A stretch of DNA of 45,505 nt from JBDTMC01 sp039934475 (GCA_039934475.1 JBDTMC010000004.1:1-45505), one strand, 5' to 3'; counted from the stretch's first letter, positions 7,128-16,363 are shown. Notes: generated by a model from the sequence alone, not told the origin. Program-made: numbers and translations.

Positions 7128-9080
7128 ATGCTGCTGCTGCCTGTCATTCTTGCCTTCCAAACGCTGCCGTTCTACGACGAGAAAGTCATCGACAGCATGG
7201 CTATCCGCGAGCGTTACTGGAAGCAGTTGCAAGCCTACGCCGAGTCATTACCCTTTGTCGCACCGCCTGCGGGCGACACGCTGGCGCGCAAGATCGGCTT
7301 CCCCGCCCCGGGTTTGACAGCGGGCACGCCGCGCCTGGAGCGCGCCGGCGAAGATTCCATCGGCACCTACTACCGGTGCTGGATCCCACTGCGGGGCGGC
7401 CTGGAAAGCTACGGTCTCTACATTGTCCCGAAAGGCGCCCCTGGTCCGAAGCCGCTGGTGGTTGCCAAGCACGGCGGCGGAGGCTCTCCGGAACTGGCGT
7501 TGTATGAAGGCGGCGGCAACTATCACGACATGATCCGAGGCCCGGTGCAGCGGGGCTATGTCGTCTATGCACCGCTCACGGTCATGTACCCGTACCGCGA
7601 CCGTGATCACGGCACACCGATTCCGCAGGAAGTCCGGGCGCAGCTCGATAAAGATTTCCGCGCGCGAGGCACCAGCCTGATGGCCGTAGAAGTTACCGTC
7701 ATCCAGCGATCACTGGACGCGGTGGCGAAATTCCCTGACGTCGATCCTTCGCGCATCGGCATGATCGGCCTCTCCTACGGCGGCTTCTATACGCTTTACA
7801 CGGCGGCATTAGACCCACGGATCCGTGTGGCCGTAGCGTCCTGCTCTTTCCGCGAACAGGACAAGGTTCCGCAGCCGGAAGAGGGGCGCCCGGTAGACAT
7901 GGCTCCAGCCGAGTTTGTTCGCCTTATTGGCCCGCGGGCGTTGCAGGTGCAGTCCGGAGTGAACGACACAGGGTTCCCCATCGATGCAGTACGGCGCGCC
8001 GCGGCGTCAGTGAAAGACACTCCCGGATTTGAATTCCGCGAGTTCGATGGTGTTCACGAATTTCGAGGCGACCTGGCGTGGGAGTTTCTGGAGAAACACC
8101 TGAAACCCATACCGGTGAAGGTTGTGGTGGTGGCGATGTTCGAAGCCGGTGCGGACACGGGCGATACGCCGGGTGAATTTCAGTACTGGGTGGAACGCGA
8201 GAAGCTCGACCGCATCCTGCCTCTGCCGCACGGCTATCACAACCTGCGGATGAACAGCGAAGGCGTGCTGGGAATGGTTACGGGCGTCGGGACGGCGAAA
8301 TCGGCGGCGGCAATTATGGCGGTGGGCCTCGATCCACGTTTTGATTTCTCACAGACCTACTGGCTGGTGGCGGGCATCGCGGGCATCGATCCCGCCGATG
8401 GTTCGCTTGGCTCAGCGGCGTGGGCCGAGTATGTCGTGGATGGGGACCTGGGACATGAGATCGACGCGAGAGAGATCCCGAAGGATTGGAAGACGGGCTT
8501 CATCCCTTTACGCCGATCCACGCCCTACGAACAGCCGCGGCGGGAGAATGATGGGGAAGTGTTCCACTTGAATCCGGGGCTGGTGGAATGGGCCTATCAA
8601 TTAACTCGCGAGGTGAAACTGCCGGACACCGATGCCATCCGCAAGCGGCGGGAACAGTTCAACCAACCCGCTGCCCGGCGGCCTCCGTTCGTGCTGAAGG
8701 GCGACACCTTGTCCTCGATGACCTTTTGGCATGGAGCGCTACTCAACCAATGGGCCAATGACTGGGTGAAGTATCACACCGGAGGCAAGGGCAACTACGT
8801 CACAACGGCGATGGAAGACACGGGCACGCTGCAATCGCTGACGCTGCTGGCCAAGAGCGGGCGCGTGGATCTGAATCGGGTGCTGGTGCTGCGCACGGCG
8901 AGCAATTTCGACCAGCAGCGGGCGGGTATCACGGCGGCGGAAAGCCTGGCCGAAACCAAAGTCACCAGTTACAGCGCCTATCTGCCGTCTCTCGATTCGG
9001 CGTGGCGCGTCGGTAGCGTCGTGGTGCATGAGTTGACCGGCCACTGGGATCAGTACGCCGGCAAGATCCCAATGCGCTAA
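7128..9080 (+). CDS. Exported alpha/beta-hydrolase fused to a purine nucleoside permease (NUP) domain
   Basis: A single uninterrupted 650-residue frame with two parts. A short hydrophobic N-terminus (MLLLPVILAF) may serve as a signal. Residues about 60-327 are an alpha/beta-hydrolase of the acetyl-xylan-esterase/dienelactone-hydrolase type: HGGGG oxyanion segment at 115-119, nucleophile Ser216 in GLSYGG, probable acid Asp280, and His310 in DGVHEF. Residues about 329-650 match the NUP family: VKVVVVAMFEAGADTGDTPG, then TGVGTAKSAA, LVAGIAGIDP, and FWHGALLNQW near the end. NUP proteins are linked to nucleoside uptake or binding, and the fold is related to nucleoside phosphorylases. I know of no standard fusion of these two families. 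The stop overlaps the convergent aldo/keto reductase stop by 3 nt. Confidence 0.85.
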   Translation: MLLLPVILAFQTLPFYDEKVIDSMAIRERYWKQLQAYAESLPFVAPPAGDTLARKIGFPAPGLTAGTPRLERAGEDSIGTYYRCWIPLRGGLESYGLYIVPKGAPGPKPLVVAKHGGGGSPELALYEGGGNYHDMIRGPVQRGYVVYAPLTVMYPYRDRDHGTPIPQEVRAQLDKDFRARGTSLMAVEVTVIQRSLDAVAKFPDVDPSRIGMIGLSYGGFYTLYTAALDPRIRVAVASCSFREQDKVPQPEEGRPVDMAPAEFVRLIGPRALQVQSGVNDTGFPIDAVRRAAASVKDTPGFEFREFDGVHEFRGDLAWEFLEKHLKPIPVKVVVVAMFEAGADTGDTPGEFQYWVEREKLDRILPLPHGYHNLRMNSEGVLGMVTGVGTAKSAAAIMAVGLDPRFDFSQTYWLVAGIAGIDPADGSLGSAAWAEYVVDGDLGHEIDAREIPKDWKTGFIPLRRSTPYEQPRRENDGEVFHLNPGLVEWAYQLTREVKLPDTDAIRKRREQFNQPAARRPPFVLKGDTLSSMTFWHGALLNQWANDWVKYHTGGKGNYVTTAMEDTGTLQSLTLLAKSGRVDLNRVLVLRTASNFDQQRAGITAAESLAETKVTSYSAYLPSLDSAWRVGSVVVHELTGHWDQYAGKIPMR

Positions 9081-10081
9081 ACGCCCTCAGTAGAGAAACC
9101 GTGCTGCGTGCGATGGTAGGCGCTGTCGTAGCGTTTGCTGGTTTTGAAAAGTTCATACCGGCCGTCGCTCTGGACGTCCTTGATCTTGGAGATCAGTGCG
9201 GACTTTTCTTCGTTGGTTAGCTGCTTGAAGCTGCGGCCGATCCGGATGGCTTCCTTCAGCATGTCCATTGTGGTCAACCCCACCACTTGTACGCTGACAG
9301 GTTGGCTTAGGCAATAACGATAAGCCTGCTCGACGGTGAGAAGGCCTTCCGCCAGGATTCGACCGTCGCCGCAGCAGCCCTTCATGCCAATGATGCCGAC
9401 GTTCTTCTTAAGACAGACCGGCATGACTTCTTCACGGAAGCTGAGGAAGCCCGAATCCATGATGTTGTTCGGCATCTGAGCGGTGTCCCATTCAAATGGC
9501 TTGGCCAGCATACGCGCGTGAATGGCAGGCGACTTATGCCCAGTGAAGCCAATGAAACGCACCTTGCCGGCCTTCTTAGCCTCTTGCGCCGCGCGTAGGG
9601 CGCCCTTTTCAAACACCCAGTCCGGATCGTTGTAGTAGTTGCACTCGTGGAACTGGATGAGATCGAGGTGATCGGTCTGCAACCTCTGCAGGCTCTCCTC
9701 AATTTGCTTCATCGCGCCGGCATATTCGCGGCTACAGACCTTGGTCATAAGGAAGGCTTTTTGCCGCAGGTTGTCGATCTTCAGCCCTTTGCCCATGACG
9801 ATCTCGCTGCGTCCGTCGTTGTATTCCCAGGCATTGTCCATGAAGGTCATGCCCTCGTCGATCGCCGCATGCAGCATCCGGAACGCCTCGTTTTCATCGA
9901 TCCGTCCAATGTGGGCGCCGCCGATACCCAGCATCGACACGCGTTCGTTGGTTCGCCCCAGCATGCGTGTGGGCATGCCTGTAGCCGAAGCGCTGGTTGT
10001 CTGCGCCACCACCTGCTCCGCCAGTGCCGCAACGCTCATCGCTTGAAGAAACTGCCGCCTGGAATGTCCCTGTTCGTTCAT
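9077..10081 (-). CDS. Tat-exported aldo/keto reductase
   Basis: 334 residues from the ATG at 10081, chosen because GGAGG lies 6 nt upstream (10088-10092) and the protein then begins with a Tat-type signal (HSRRQFLQAMSVAAL). An upstream extension to 10321 has no such support. The aldo/keto reductase barrel carries the catalytic tetrad Asp82, Tyr87, Lys114 and His145, and the segment GLTTMDMLKEA fits C-terminal NADPH binding. Such proteins reduce aldehydes or ketones, or oxidise sugars, with NAD(P)H. Periplasmic members need an imported or tightly bound cofactor, as in glucose-fructose oxidoreductase; this is an inference. Its stop overlaps that of the convergent esterase-NUP gene. Confidence 0.88.
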   Translation of the reverse strand: MNEQGHSRRQFLQAMSVAALAEQVVAQTTSASATGMPTRMLGRTNERVSMLGIGGAHIGRIDENEAFRMLHAAIDEGMTFMDNAWEYNDGRSEIVMGKGLKIDNLRQKAFLMTKVCSREYAGAMKQIEESLQRLQTDHLDLIQFHECNYYNDPDWVFEKGALRAAQEAKKAGKVRFIGFTGHKSPAIHARMLAKPFEWDTAQMPNNIMDSGFLSFREEVMPVCLKKNVGIIGMKGCCGDGRILAEGLLTVEQAYRYCLSQPVSVQVVGLTTMDMLKEAIRIGRSFKQLTNEEKSALISKIKDVQSDGRYELFKTSKRYDSAYHRTQHGFSTEGV

Positions 10082-10087
10082 GACTTG

Positions 10088-10092
10088 CCTCC
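10088..10092 (-). promoter_or_regulatory. Shine-Dalgarno GGAGG of the aldo/keto reductase gene
   Basis: GGAGG lies 6 nt before the ATG at 10081. It decides the start between this ATG and longer in-frame extensions. It contrasts with several neighbouring genes that have no visible Shine-Dalgarno. Confidence 0.75.
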
Positions 10093-10115
10093 TGTGACAC
10101 GCGATTCTATCAGGT

Positions 10116-10343
10116 ATGCTGGCGGGTGTAGTGACCGAACTGATCACTGCCGTCGAAACACTGAACCGAACATGGCTGGAGCGCCGCTTCGACGATCTGA
10201 CGGCCCTTTTTGACGAGAACGCGATCATGCGCGGTCCGAAGCTGTTGGAGATCGGGCGCGGCCGGCGACACCGGGCAGGAACTCCTGCTCTTGTGCAGCG
10301 CGACGGAGCCTGGGTGGTCACTTTGCGGTTGCTTCTGTTTTAG
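10116..10343 (+). pseudogene. SnoaL/DUF4440-like remnant with an apparent internal deletion
   Basis: The 75-residue frame begins like a SnoaL-like/DUF4440 protein: TAVETLNRTWLERRFDDLTA, then ALFDENAIMRGP, a typical first-helix and first-strand pattern. The end, RDGAWVVTLRLLLF, resembles the last strand of the same fold (a W-x-V segment before an aliphatic end). Intact members have 110-140 residues, so the middle strands appear to be missing. It diverges from the aldo/keto reductase gene and overlaps the end of the convergent amidohydrolase gene by 26 nt. It could instead be a real short protein; the call is tentative. Confidence 0.4.
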
Positions 10344-12063
10344 TCGTCGCCACCGGCGCGTTCGAAGCCGTGTAGACCAGCTTGCCGCCAATCATAGTGA
10401 TTAGCGGTTCAATCTTGCGAATGTCATCTTCAGGGCAGGAGACGAAATCGCGATCGATCACAACCATGTCCGCCAGTTTCCCCACTTCAATGGACCCGGT
10501 CAACTTTTCGCTGAACTGGAGATAAGCCGGGCCGGCAGTGTACATCCGCAGCGCTTCTTCGCGCGTGATCCTCTGATGCTCGAAGAGCACCTTGCCTTCT
10601 GTCGTGCGGCGCGTGATCGACATCCACATATTGAAGAACGGATTGAACGGGTTCACCGCGTTATTCTTGCCATGGCCAATCATGTGATCGCTACCACCGG
10701 CGATCACGATTCCCTGGTCCAAATACGAGCGCAGGGGAAAGAAGTCGCGCAGGTTGTCGATGCCGAAGACCCGCCCTAAAGCGGGCGAGTCATAGTGCAG
10801 CCAGCCTGGCTGGACGTCCGCGAGAATGCCCATCCGCTTCATCCGGTCCATCGCCGCGGGACTCTGAAAACTGGCATGCATCACGTGTGAGCGCGTTGGT
10901 GCGATCGGCGATTCCTTGTCCAGTCGTTCGAAAACATCGAGCAGCGTGTCCACGGCCCCGCCGCCCTGCGAATGGGCGGTCAACTGCCAACCCTTGGCGC
11001 GCGCCGCGGAGAAGATTGCGTACAGCTTGTCCGGATCGACGAAGAGCGTCCCCCGGAAATCGGGGTTGGTCTGACCGTAGAGTTGCTTGCCGAAGGGACC
11101 GTAGGGCATGCGCTGATACGCGGTGCCGACGCTCTGGCCGCCGTCGAGAGTTACTTTGAAGCTGCCGAACTTCAACCATTTGTCGCCCTGGTTGGTAGTC
11201 CAGGACGAGGCGGCAATCTCCTTCACAACTTCTTCCACCGGACGGGACGAGTTGGGCCGCCACGTAAGAACGACGCGGACTGGCAATCGATCTAGGCGCT
11301 TGAGTTCTTCGAACAGCTTCACCTCTGGCGCCGTAACCGCGCGATCGCCAACCGTCGTCAGACCGGCCTCGGCATACCCTCGCAGCATCCCTTCCAGCGC
11401 CGAGAGTTCCTCCTCATGAGTGAATGGCGCGGTGGTTTCGGCACCCTTCAACAAGGGAGCCGCGTTGCGTAGAATTCCGTTCGGCTCGCCATCGGCGCCC
11501 TTCACAACCTCGCCGCCCGGCGGGTTCGGCGTGTCTTTCGTGATGCCGCTAATTCGCAGTGCCATCGAATTTGCGGACCACACGTAGCTGGCGTCGAATG
11601 CCACCGGATGATCCGTGACCACATCCAGATCGCCCTTTACAGGCATGCGCATTTCGGCGAGCCGGGGAGGCAGAGTTCTCGGCACGACGATCCATTCGCC
11701 CTTGGGCGTGGTGCGTGCCTTTTCACGAATGAAGTTCTGAATCGCAACGATGCTGTCGAGCGGCGGCAAGGCTCCGCGAAACTCACTCAAACCCGCTTCC
11801 AGCGCATGAACGTGAGCATCGATCAATCCGGGCAGGACACTGCGGCCTTGCAGATCGAAGACCTGCGTCTTGGGACCTTGTTCCTTCGCCAGGACGTCGC
11901 GGGCGCGCCCTACGGCTGTGATGCGCTCACCCTTGACGGCCACGCCGGCAAAGACCGTGTTCTTCGCATCCATCGAAATGACGCGACCGTTAATGAAGAT
12001 GAAATCGGCGTTGGCCGCAAGGGCAACGCCAACGGCCAGAAGGCCAACTGCGATCGTTCTCAT
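10318..12063 (-). CDS. Exported amidohydrolase, YtcJ-like (Amidohydro_3 type)
   Basis: 581 residues. A signal peptide (IAVGLLAVGVALAANA) precedes the domain, which starts with FIFINGRVISMD, the beta-strand region typical of amidohydrolases. The metal-binding HxH motif is His84 and His86 in GLIDAHVHALEAG. The later segment AGGSDHMIG gives the conserved Asp, and LADMVVID near the C-terminus closes the composite domain. The family hydrolyses amide or related bonds with one or two metals; YtcJ-like members have diverse or unknown substrates. Its ATG overlaps the TGA of the upstream FAD oxidoreductase in ATGA (12060-12063), so translation is probably coupled. It is the last gene of a three-gene minus-strand operon. 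Confidence 0.88.
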   Translation of the reverse strand: MRTIAVGLLAVGVALAANADFIFINGRVISMDAKNTVFAGVAVKGERITAVGRARDVLAKEQGPKTQVFDLQGRSVLPGLIDAHVHALEAGLSEFRGALPPLDSIVAIQNFIREKARTTPKGEWIVVPRTLPPRLAEMRMPVKGDLDVVTDHPVAFDASYVWSANSMALRISGITKDTPNPPGGEVVKGADGEPNGILRNAAPLLKGAETTAPFTHEEELSALEGMLRGYAEAGLTTVGDRAVTAPEVKLFEELKRLDRLPVRVVLTWRPNSSRPVEEVVKEIAASSWTTNQGDKWLKFGSFKVTLDGGQSVGTAYQRMPYGPFGKQLYGQTNPDFRGTLFVDPDKLYAIFSAARAKGWQLTAHSQGGGAVDTLLDVFERLDKESPIAPTRSHVMHASFQSPAAMDRMKRMGILADVQPGWLHYDSPALGRVFGIDNLRDFFPLRSYLDQGIVIAGGSDHMIGHGKNNAVNPFNPFFNMWMSITRRTTEGKVLFEHQRITREEALRMYTAGPAYLQFSEKLTGSIEVGKLADMVVIDRDFVSCPEDDIRKIEPLITMIGGKLVYTASNAPVATTKTEATAK

Positions 12064-14171
12064 TTAGCTCCAGCCATCTGTATCGCGCTCGCGGCCTGTT
12101 TCCCCGATAGCGCCGCCGCCTCGACGCAGCCGGCGTTGAATCCGTTGTCGGTCCAATCGCCCGCCAGATAAAGGTTAGCGAATCCTGAGCCGCCCGGCTT
12201 CAGCCGGTACTTGCTGGTGCCTTTGGCGCTGAGCACATAGCGCTCCGAAGGCTCGACGTTGGCGCGCCAATATTGCGAATCGAAGCGCGTCTCTCCACTT
12301 TGTCCGTTCCAGTCGTAAATGTCATTCCAGTCAAACCGTGGCAGCACCGCCTTCACTGGGGCGCGCAGGAAACGGAGAGACTCTTCCTTGACGCGCGCCT
12401 TCTGTCGCTCCGGGAAGTCGCTGGGTGTGCCATGCGGAGGTATAACCGGAGCGTCTTCCAGCGTTCCAAAGATGTATTGGACGCTGGCAGCATTTCCTGT
12501 CTCTTTGTCCAGCACCTGGCTCATGTCGGCCCACGAATTGATAGGCTCACCCAACCCGGCCATCAGTTCCAACTCGCCGGCAGGATCAGGCACGATTCCC
12601 ATTTCCAACGCCGTCTTGGTGCACCAGATCTGGAAGGCCTGTGTCTGCGTAGTACCGATCTTCGTCAACATTTGACGCCAGTCTTCACGAGCATTCATCA
12701 GGTCGCCGCACAAGGCGGGTAACGCGCCGACGGAGATGCCCAATACAACTTTGTCAAAGTCCGTTCCGGCCTTCAAGACCGAAGGCGTACCGCGCCAGGA
12801 GGACCAGACCGATTCCAAGTTGGCGCCGTACCGCTCCAACTCCTCGCCTTCCACCAACTGCGAGTAGAGGGGCTGGTTCGGCCAGCAGGGCATGCCTTTC
12901 ACAATTCGCAGAGGTTCATAGAGGCCAATTTTGGGTGTCGCCTGACGCGACATCTCGATGCGATCAATGAGCCCGTCTTTGACGCGGAGGCTTTCAACCT
13001 TCTTGAAGAACTCGAACTTTACACCGCGATGCCGCAGAGCAAGGTAGAGCGGCGCGAAAATAGTGTCGCCCATTCCGCTCTGCATCTTGTAGCAATAGGC
13101 GCCGCTATAGCCAAAGCACATCTGCAGGATGCCCTTAATGGTGGTGCCGGCTTCCATGCTCGCGCTACGCGGGCGGCCGTGCAGTCCTTCGGGATCGTTG
13201 GTCTTTCCATTTTCGAACCCGAAACAGGTGTCGTAGACGCCTTGAAGGAGAGGTGACCAGGGCACGTGGCAGCCATGGCGCTCCAGCCACTCGGAGTAGT
13301 CCTCATCGTTGACGGTCTCAAAGCCGCGCGACAGCAGCCTGTCTTCGAAGACACCGCGCAGATTGGCGATCCCGATGTCGAGGATGTGCCAAATATGCCG
13401 GATCTCGTCGTTGCGTGTGTGCTCGAAAACCTCATCCAAGGCAGCGCTGAACGCGGCGAGCATCCTTGCCGCCAGGAACGCCGCGGCCGCCGCCAGCCAT
13501 CGGGCGCGCCAGGAGGCCTTGTCATTGATGAACTGCCGGTAGTGATTCGCCAGAACGAATAGCCGCGCAAGGATGGAATGGGGAGAAAGATCCACCTTCG
13601 GCGTATGCCCTACTACCTTCGCAGTGAGCTTATAAACCACGTTCGCGAAGGACGTCCGCCAGTCCGGGCGAATATGAAACCGGTTGGCCGCGCCGTCAAC
13701 AAGGCCAAGAAGGATCGCCTCGTGTTGCTGAAGCCATCGGATCGCGAGGACCAGTTGCTCACCGGGTTCGCGGGCGGGCTCACCCGGAATTGCCGGCATC
13801 TTGATCAGCCACGGCTTCCAAGCGCCGTCCACGTTTTCCATCACGGTGAAGTGGCTCTTCGGCTTCATCGCATCGGGAAAGCAGGACTGGAAGGGGCTGT
13901 CAGGTTGCAGGCCGTGCAGGGCGCAATATTCGAAGGCCTCTTTCAAAACGCCAAAAGCGGTCTCGTAGAATCCGAACCAGACGTGAGGGCCGTGCTCCTC
14001 AATGCGTTCCTCCAGCGCGGCGTTGCGGCCACATGCGCCCTTGCCGCCCAAACGCCAACCCATCTGATAGACCGTAATCTCGTACCGGCTCTGCCAGTCC
14101 GGTTGATTTGTCAGGTGGAAGGCGGTGGTCAGGGCGCCCACGCCGCCGCCCAGAATGGCAATCTTCTCCAT
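12060..14171 (-). CDS. FAD-dependent oxidoreductase, amine-oxidase/phytoene-desaturase-like (paralogue 2)
   Basis: 703 residues from the ATG at 14171, chosen because the dinucleotide-binding motif GGGVGALTTAFHL follows directly and GAGGG lies just upstream; an in-frame extension to 14309 reads into the upstream gene. Residues 1-50 form the FAD Rossmann fold, with GWRLGGKGACGRN as the second flavin motif. The C-terminal LYLAGDWTDNGFNAGCVEAA is the FAD-contacting motif of flavin amine oxidases. The middle of about 500 residues is helical and carries the substrate site. It is 8 nt downstream of a close paralogue, and the two share about four of five residues in the first 50. The reaction is unknown; oxidation of a hydrophobic or amine substrate is likely by family. 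Confidence 0.85.
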   Translation of the reverse strand: MEKIAILGGGVGALTTAFHLTNQPDWQSRYEITVYQMGWRLGGKGACGRNAALEERIEEHGPHVWFGFYETAFGVLKEAFEYCALHGLQPDSPFQSCFPDAMKPKSHFTVMENVDGAWKPWLIKMPAIPGEPAREPGEQLVLAIRWLQQHEAILLGLVDGAANRFHIRPDWRTSFANVVYKLTAKVVGHTPKVDLSPHSILARLFVLANHYRQFINDKASWRARWLAAAAAFLAARMLAAFSAALDEVFEHTRNDEIRHIWHILDIGIANLRGVFEDRLLSRGFETVNDEDYSEWLERHGCHVPWSPLLQGVYDTCFGFENGKTNDPEGLHGRPRSASMEAGTTIKGILQMCFGYSGAYCYKMQSGMGDTIFAPLYLALRHRGVKFEFFKKVESLRVKDGLIDRIEMSRQATPKIGLYEPLRIVKGMPCWPNQPLYSQLVEGEELERYGANLESVWSSWRGTPSVLKAGTDFDKVVLGISVGALPALCGDLMNAREDWRQMLTKIGTTQTQAFQIWCTKTALEMGIVPDPAGELELMAGLGEPINSWADMSQVLDKETGNAASVQYIFGTLEDAPVIPPHGTPSDFPERQKARVKEESLRFLRAPVKAVLPRFDWNDIYDWNGQSGETRFDSQYWRANVEPSERYVLSAKGTSKYRLKPGGSGFANLYLAGDWTDNGFNAGCVEAAALSGKQAASAIQMAGAK

Positions 14172-14179
14172 GTACCCTC

Positions 14180-16327
14180 TTACTTTCGACTCATCTCCGC
14201 ATATCCGCCGAGGATTTCCCGCGGATATCCGGAGATCCCCTGGCACGCTTGCATGCCCGACATTACCGCCGCTTCCACAGAGCCTGCGTTCAATCCATTC
14301 AGTGTCCAATCACCGGCCAAGAAGAGATTGCGAAAACCCGAATCGTCAGACCGCAAGCGGAAGAATTTGCTGCCGGCGGTAGATAGCGTATAGCGGTCGG
14401 AGGGATCGACATTGGCGCGCCAGTATTGGGAGCGCATCCGCTGCTCGCCTTGCGCCGTATCTGGCGCCTGCATTTTGGCCCAGTCGAAGTTAGGCCACAA
14501 AGCCGTCACACCGTTGCGGAAGAAGGAGAGGGCGCCCTGGTAGACGGCGTCGCGCTGTTCCTGCGGAAACGCCGAGGCCGTGCCGGGCGGGGGCGAAACG
14601 GAATCCTCCAAGGCGCCGACAAAGTAGTGAACGCTTTTCACATCCGCGGGCCACTCTTCGTGGGGCAGAAGCTGGCTCATGTCGAGCCACGTGTCGAAGG
14701 GCTCGCGAAACCCCTCTGCGGTTGGCATACCCGGCATGCCGGCAAGAGTCTCCGTTGTCGCTGTCATCCAGGTCTGCAGAAATTGTGTCTGCACCGTCTT
14801 CAAGCCGGAGAGCATGGCGCGCCAGCGAGGCTCAGTCGCCAGTTCGCCGCACACCGTGGGAAGCGCGGCAATCGGAACACCCAGGATCACCTTGTCAAAG
14901 TCTACGCCGCGTTCGAGGCGCACCGTTCCGACGCGGAACGGACACCAGGCAGACTCCAGGTCGAGGCCCGTTCCGCGCAGCACATCGCCGTGCTCCAACT
15001 GATCCCAAAGAGGCGCCGGTGGCCAACACAGCAGCCCGCGGAATGGCGGCAATAAAGGTTGGTAGGAGGATAGGGCCGGACTCAACGCGGCTTGCACATT
15101 CATATCCACCGAGGTCACTTCCGTGCCGGCAACATGGATTGCAGTGACACGATGGAAGAACTGGAATTTGACTCCCTTGTGCCGCAAGGCAAGGTAAATG
15201 GGAGTCATCACGCACTCGCCCATGCCTGCTTGCATGCGATAGGAGAAGTGGCCGGCGTAGCCGCCGAACAGGCGCAGCATCGCCTGGACCGCCGAACCTG
15301 CGGCCAGGTTCGCCGCCTCGGGCCGGATGTTTGGATCCGCCCCGGGATTCGATCGGCCGCCTTCGTAATGCGCGCCGGAATCGTAGATAGCACGGATCAC
15401 AGGCGACCAGGAATTAAGACATCCGTATTTCTCCAGCCAGTGCGAGAAGTCGATGCGCTCGATCGCGTCGAACCCTTTCTCCAGGACTTCGTCGGCTAAT
15501 AGCCCGCGCAGCAAGGCCGCGCTCAAGTCCAGTAACTGCCAGAGATGACGGATCTCGGGATCGCCTTCGATGAGAGGGGCGGCAGCCTTCTGAAACGAAG
15601 CTAGAAACCGCTGGACGACACGCTGGATTAACCACAGCGATGCGTCGCGCAGGCGCGCCCGCAGCCAGGATAAGCGCCCTTCAATCCGCGGCGCCACATC
15701 TTGCGCCAGCCGCAGCGCGACGTGGAGCAAGGACTCCTTCTCGCGATGGCTTGTGACGGGTAGGCCGGCAGCCATGCTGGCGGCGGCATGGGCACGCAGC
15801 AACAGCAAACTGGAAGGCAGCGCGAGGCGCGCCTTCAATTCCGGACGCTGCCTGGTGGCGATCTCCAGCCGATCCACCAGCATCGTCAGACCACGAACCA
15901 ACTGCGCCCACCAATGGCTTTGCTGGGGCTCCAATGGACTGCCACCGGTGTCAGGCATGGTGATTGTCCACGCATCCCACTTACCGCCTGAATAGTCGAG
16001 GATGGTGGAATCGTCTTTCGGCTGGAATGCTTGCTGCCAGGTTGTAAACGCGCCTTCCGGGAGGAGCCCGTTCTGCCGGCAATACTCGTAGGCATCCTCA
16101 ATCACTCGAAAGGCGTTGAAGTAGAACCCGAACCACACATGAGGACCATGTTCTTCGATGCGCCAATGGGCCTCGGGATTCCGGGCACTGGCGCCCTTTC
16201 CGCCCAGACGCCATCCTTGCTGATAAACCGTGACGTCATATTTGGATTGCCAATCGGGCACCTTGGTCAATTCGAACGCAGCGGTCAGCGCGCCGATGCC
16301 GCCCCCGAGGATAGCGATCTTTTCCAT
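14180..16327 (-). CDS. FAD-dependent oxidoreductase, amine-oxidase/phytoene-desaturase-like (paralogue 1)
   Basis: 715 residues from the ATG at 16327, where MEKIAILGGGIG matches the start of the paralogue exactly; the frame extends 12 codons further without support. The FAD Rossmann motif GGGIGALTAAFEL, the second motif GWRLGGKGASARN and the C-terminal LFLAGDWTLNGLNAGSVEAA mark the flavin amine oxidase superfamily. At 715 residues it is long for this group (commonly 450-550), the excess being in the middle. It is the first gene of an operon with its paralogue and the amidohydrolase. No signal peptide is seen, so both oxidoreductases are probably cytoplasmic while the amidohydrolase is exported. 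Duplication followed by divergence is the likely origin. Confidence 0.85.
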   Translation of the reverse strand: MEKIAILGGGIGALTAAFELTKVPDWQSKYDVTVYQQGWRLGGKGASARNPEAHWRIEEHGPHVWFGFYFNAFRVIEDAYEYCRQNGLLPEGAFTTWQQAFQPKDDSTILDYSGGKWDAWTITMPDTGGSPLEPQQSHWWAQLVRGLTMLVDRLEIATRQRPELKARLALPSSLLLLRAHAAASMAAGLPVTSHREKESLLHVALRLAQDVAPRIEGRLSWLRARLRDASLWLIQRVVQRFLASFQKAAAPLIEGDPEIRHLWQLLDLSAALLRGLLADEVLEKGFDAIERIDFSHWLEKYGCLNSWSPVIRAIYDSGAHYEGGRSNPGADPNIRPEAANLAAGSAVQAMLRLFGGYAGHFSYRMQAGMGECVMTPIYLALRHKGVKFQFFHRVTAIHVAGTEVTSVDMNVQAALSPALSSYQPLLPPFRGLLCWPPAPLWDQLEHGDVLRGTGLDLESAWCPFRVGTVRLERGVDFDKVILGVPIAALPTVCGELATEPRWRAMLSGLKTVQTQFLQTWMTATTETLAGMPGMPTAEGFREPFDTWLDMSQLLPHEEWPADVKSVHYFVGALEDSVSPPPGTASAFPQEQRDAVYQGALSFFRNGVTALWPNFDWAKMQAPDTAQGEQRMRSQYWRANVDPSDRYTLSTAGSKFFRLRSDDSGFRNLFLAGDWTLNGLNAGSVEAAVMSGMQACQGISGYPREILGGYAEMSRK

Positions 16328-16336
16328 TGAGGGGTT

Positions 16337-16363
16337 ATTATACGCCGTGACCTCGGTTTTCAA
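16337..16363 (-). promoter_or_regulatory. Promoter of the FAD oxidoreductase operon
   Basis: On the minus strand TATAAT (16337-16342) lies 9 nt before the ATG at 16327. TTGAAA (16358-16363) lies 15 nt further upstream. The -10 is perfect and the spacer is short. The leader would be only about 3 nt, with no Shine-Dalgarno. Confidence 0.5.
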
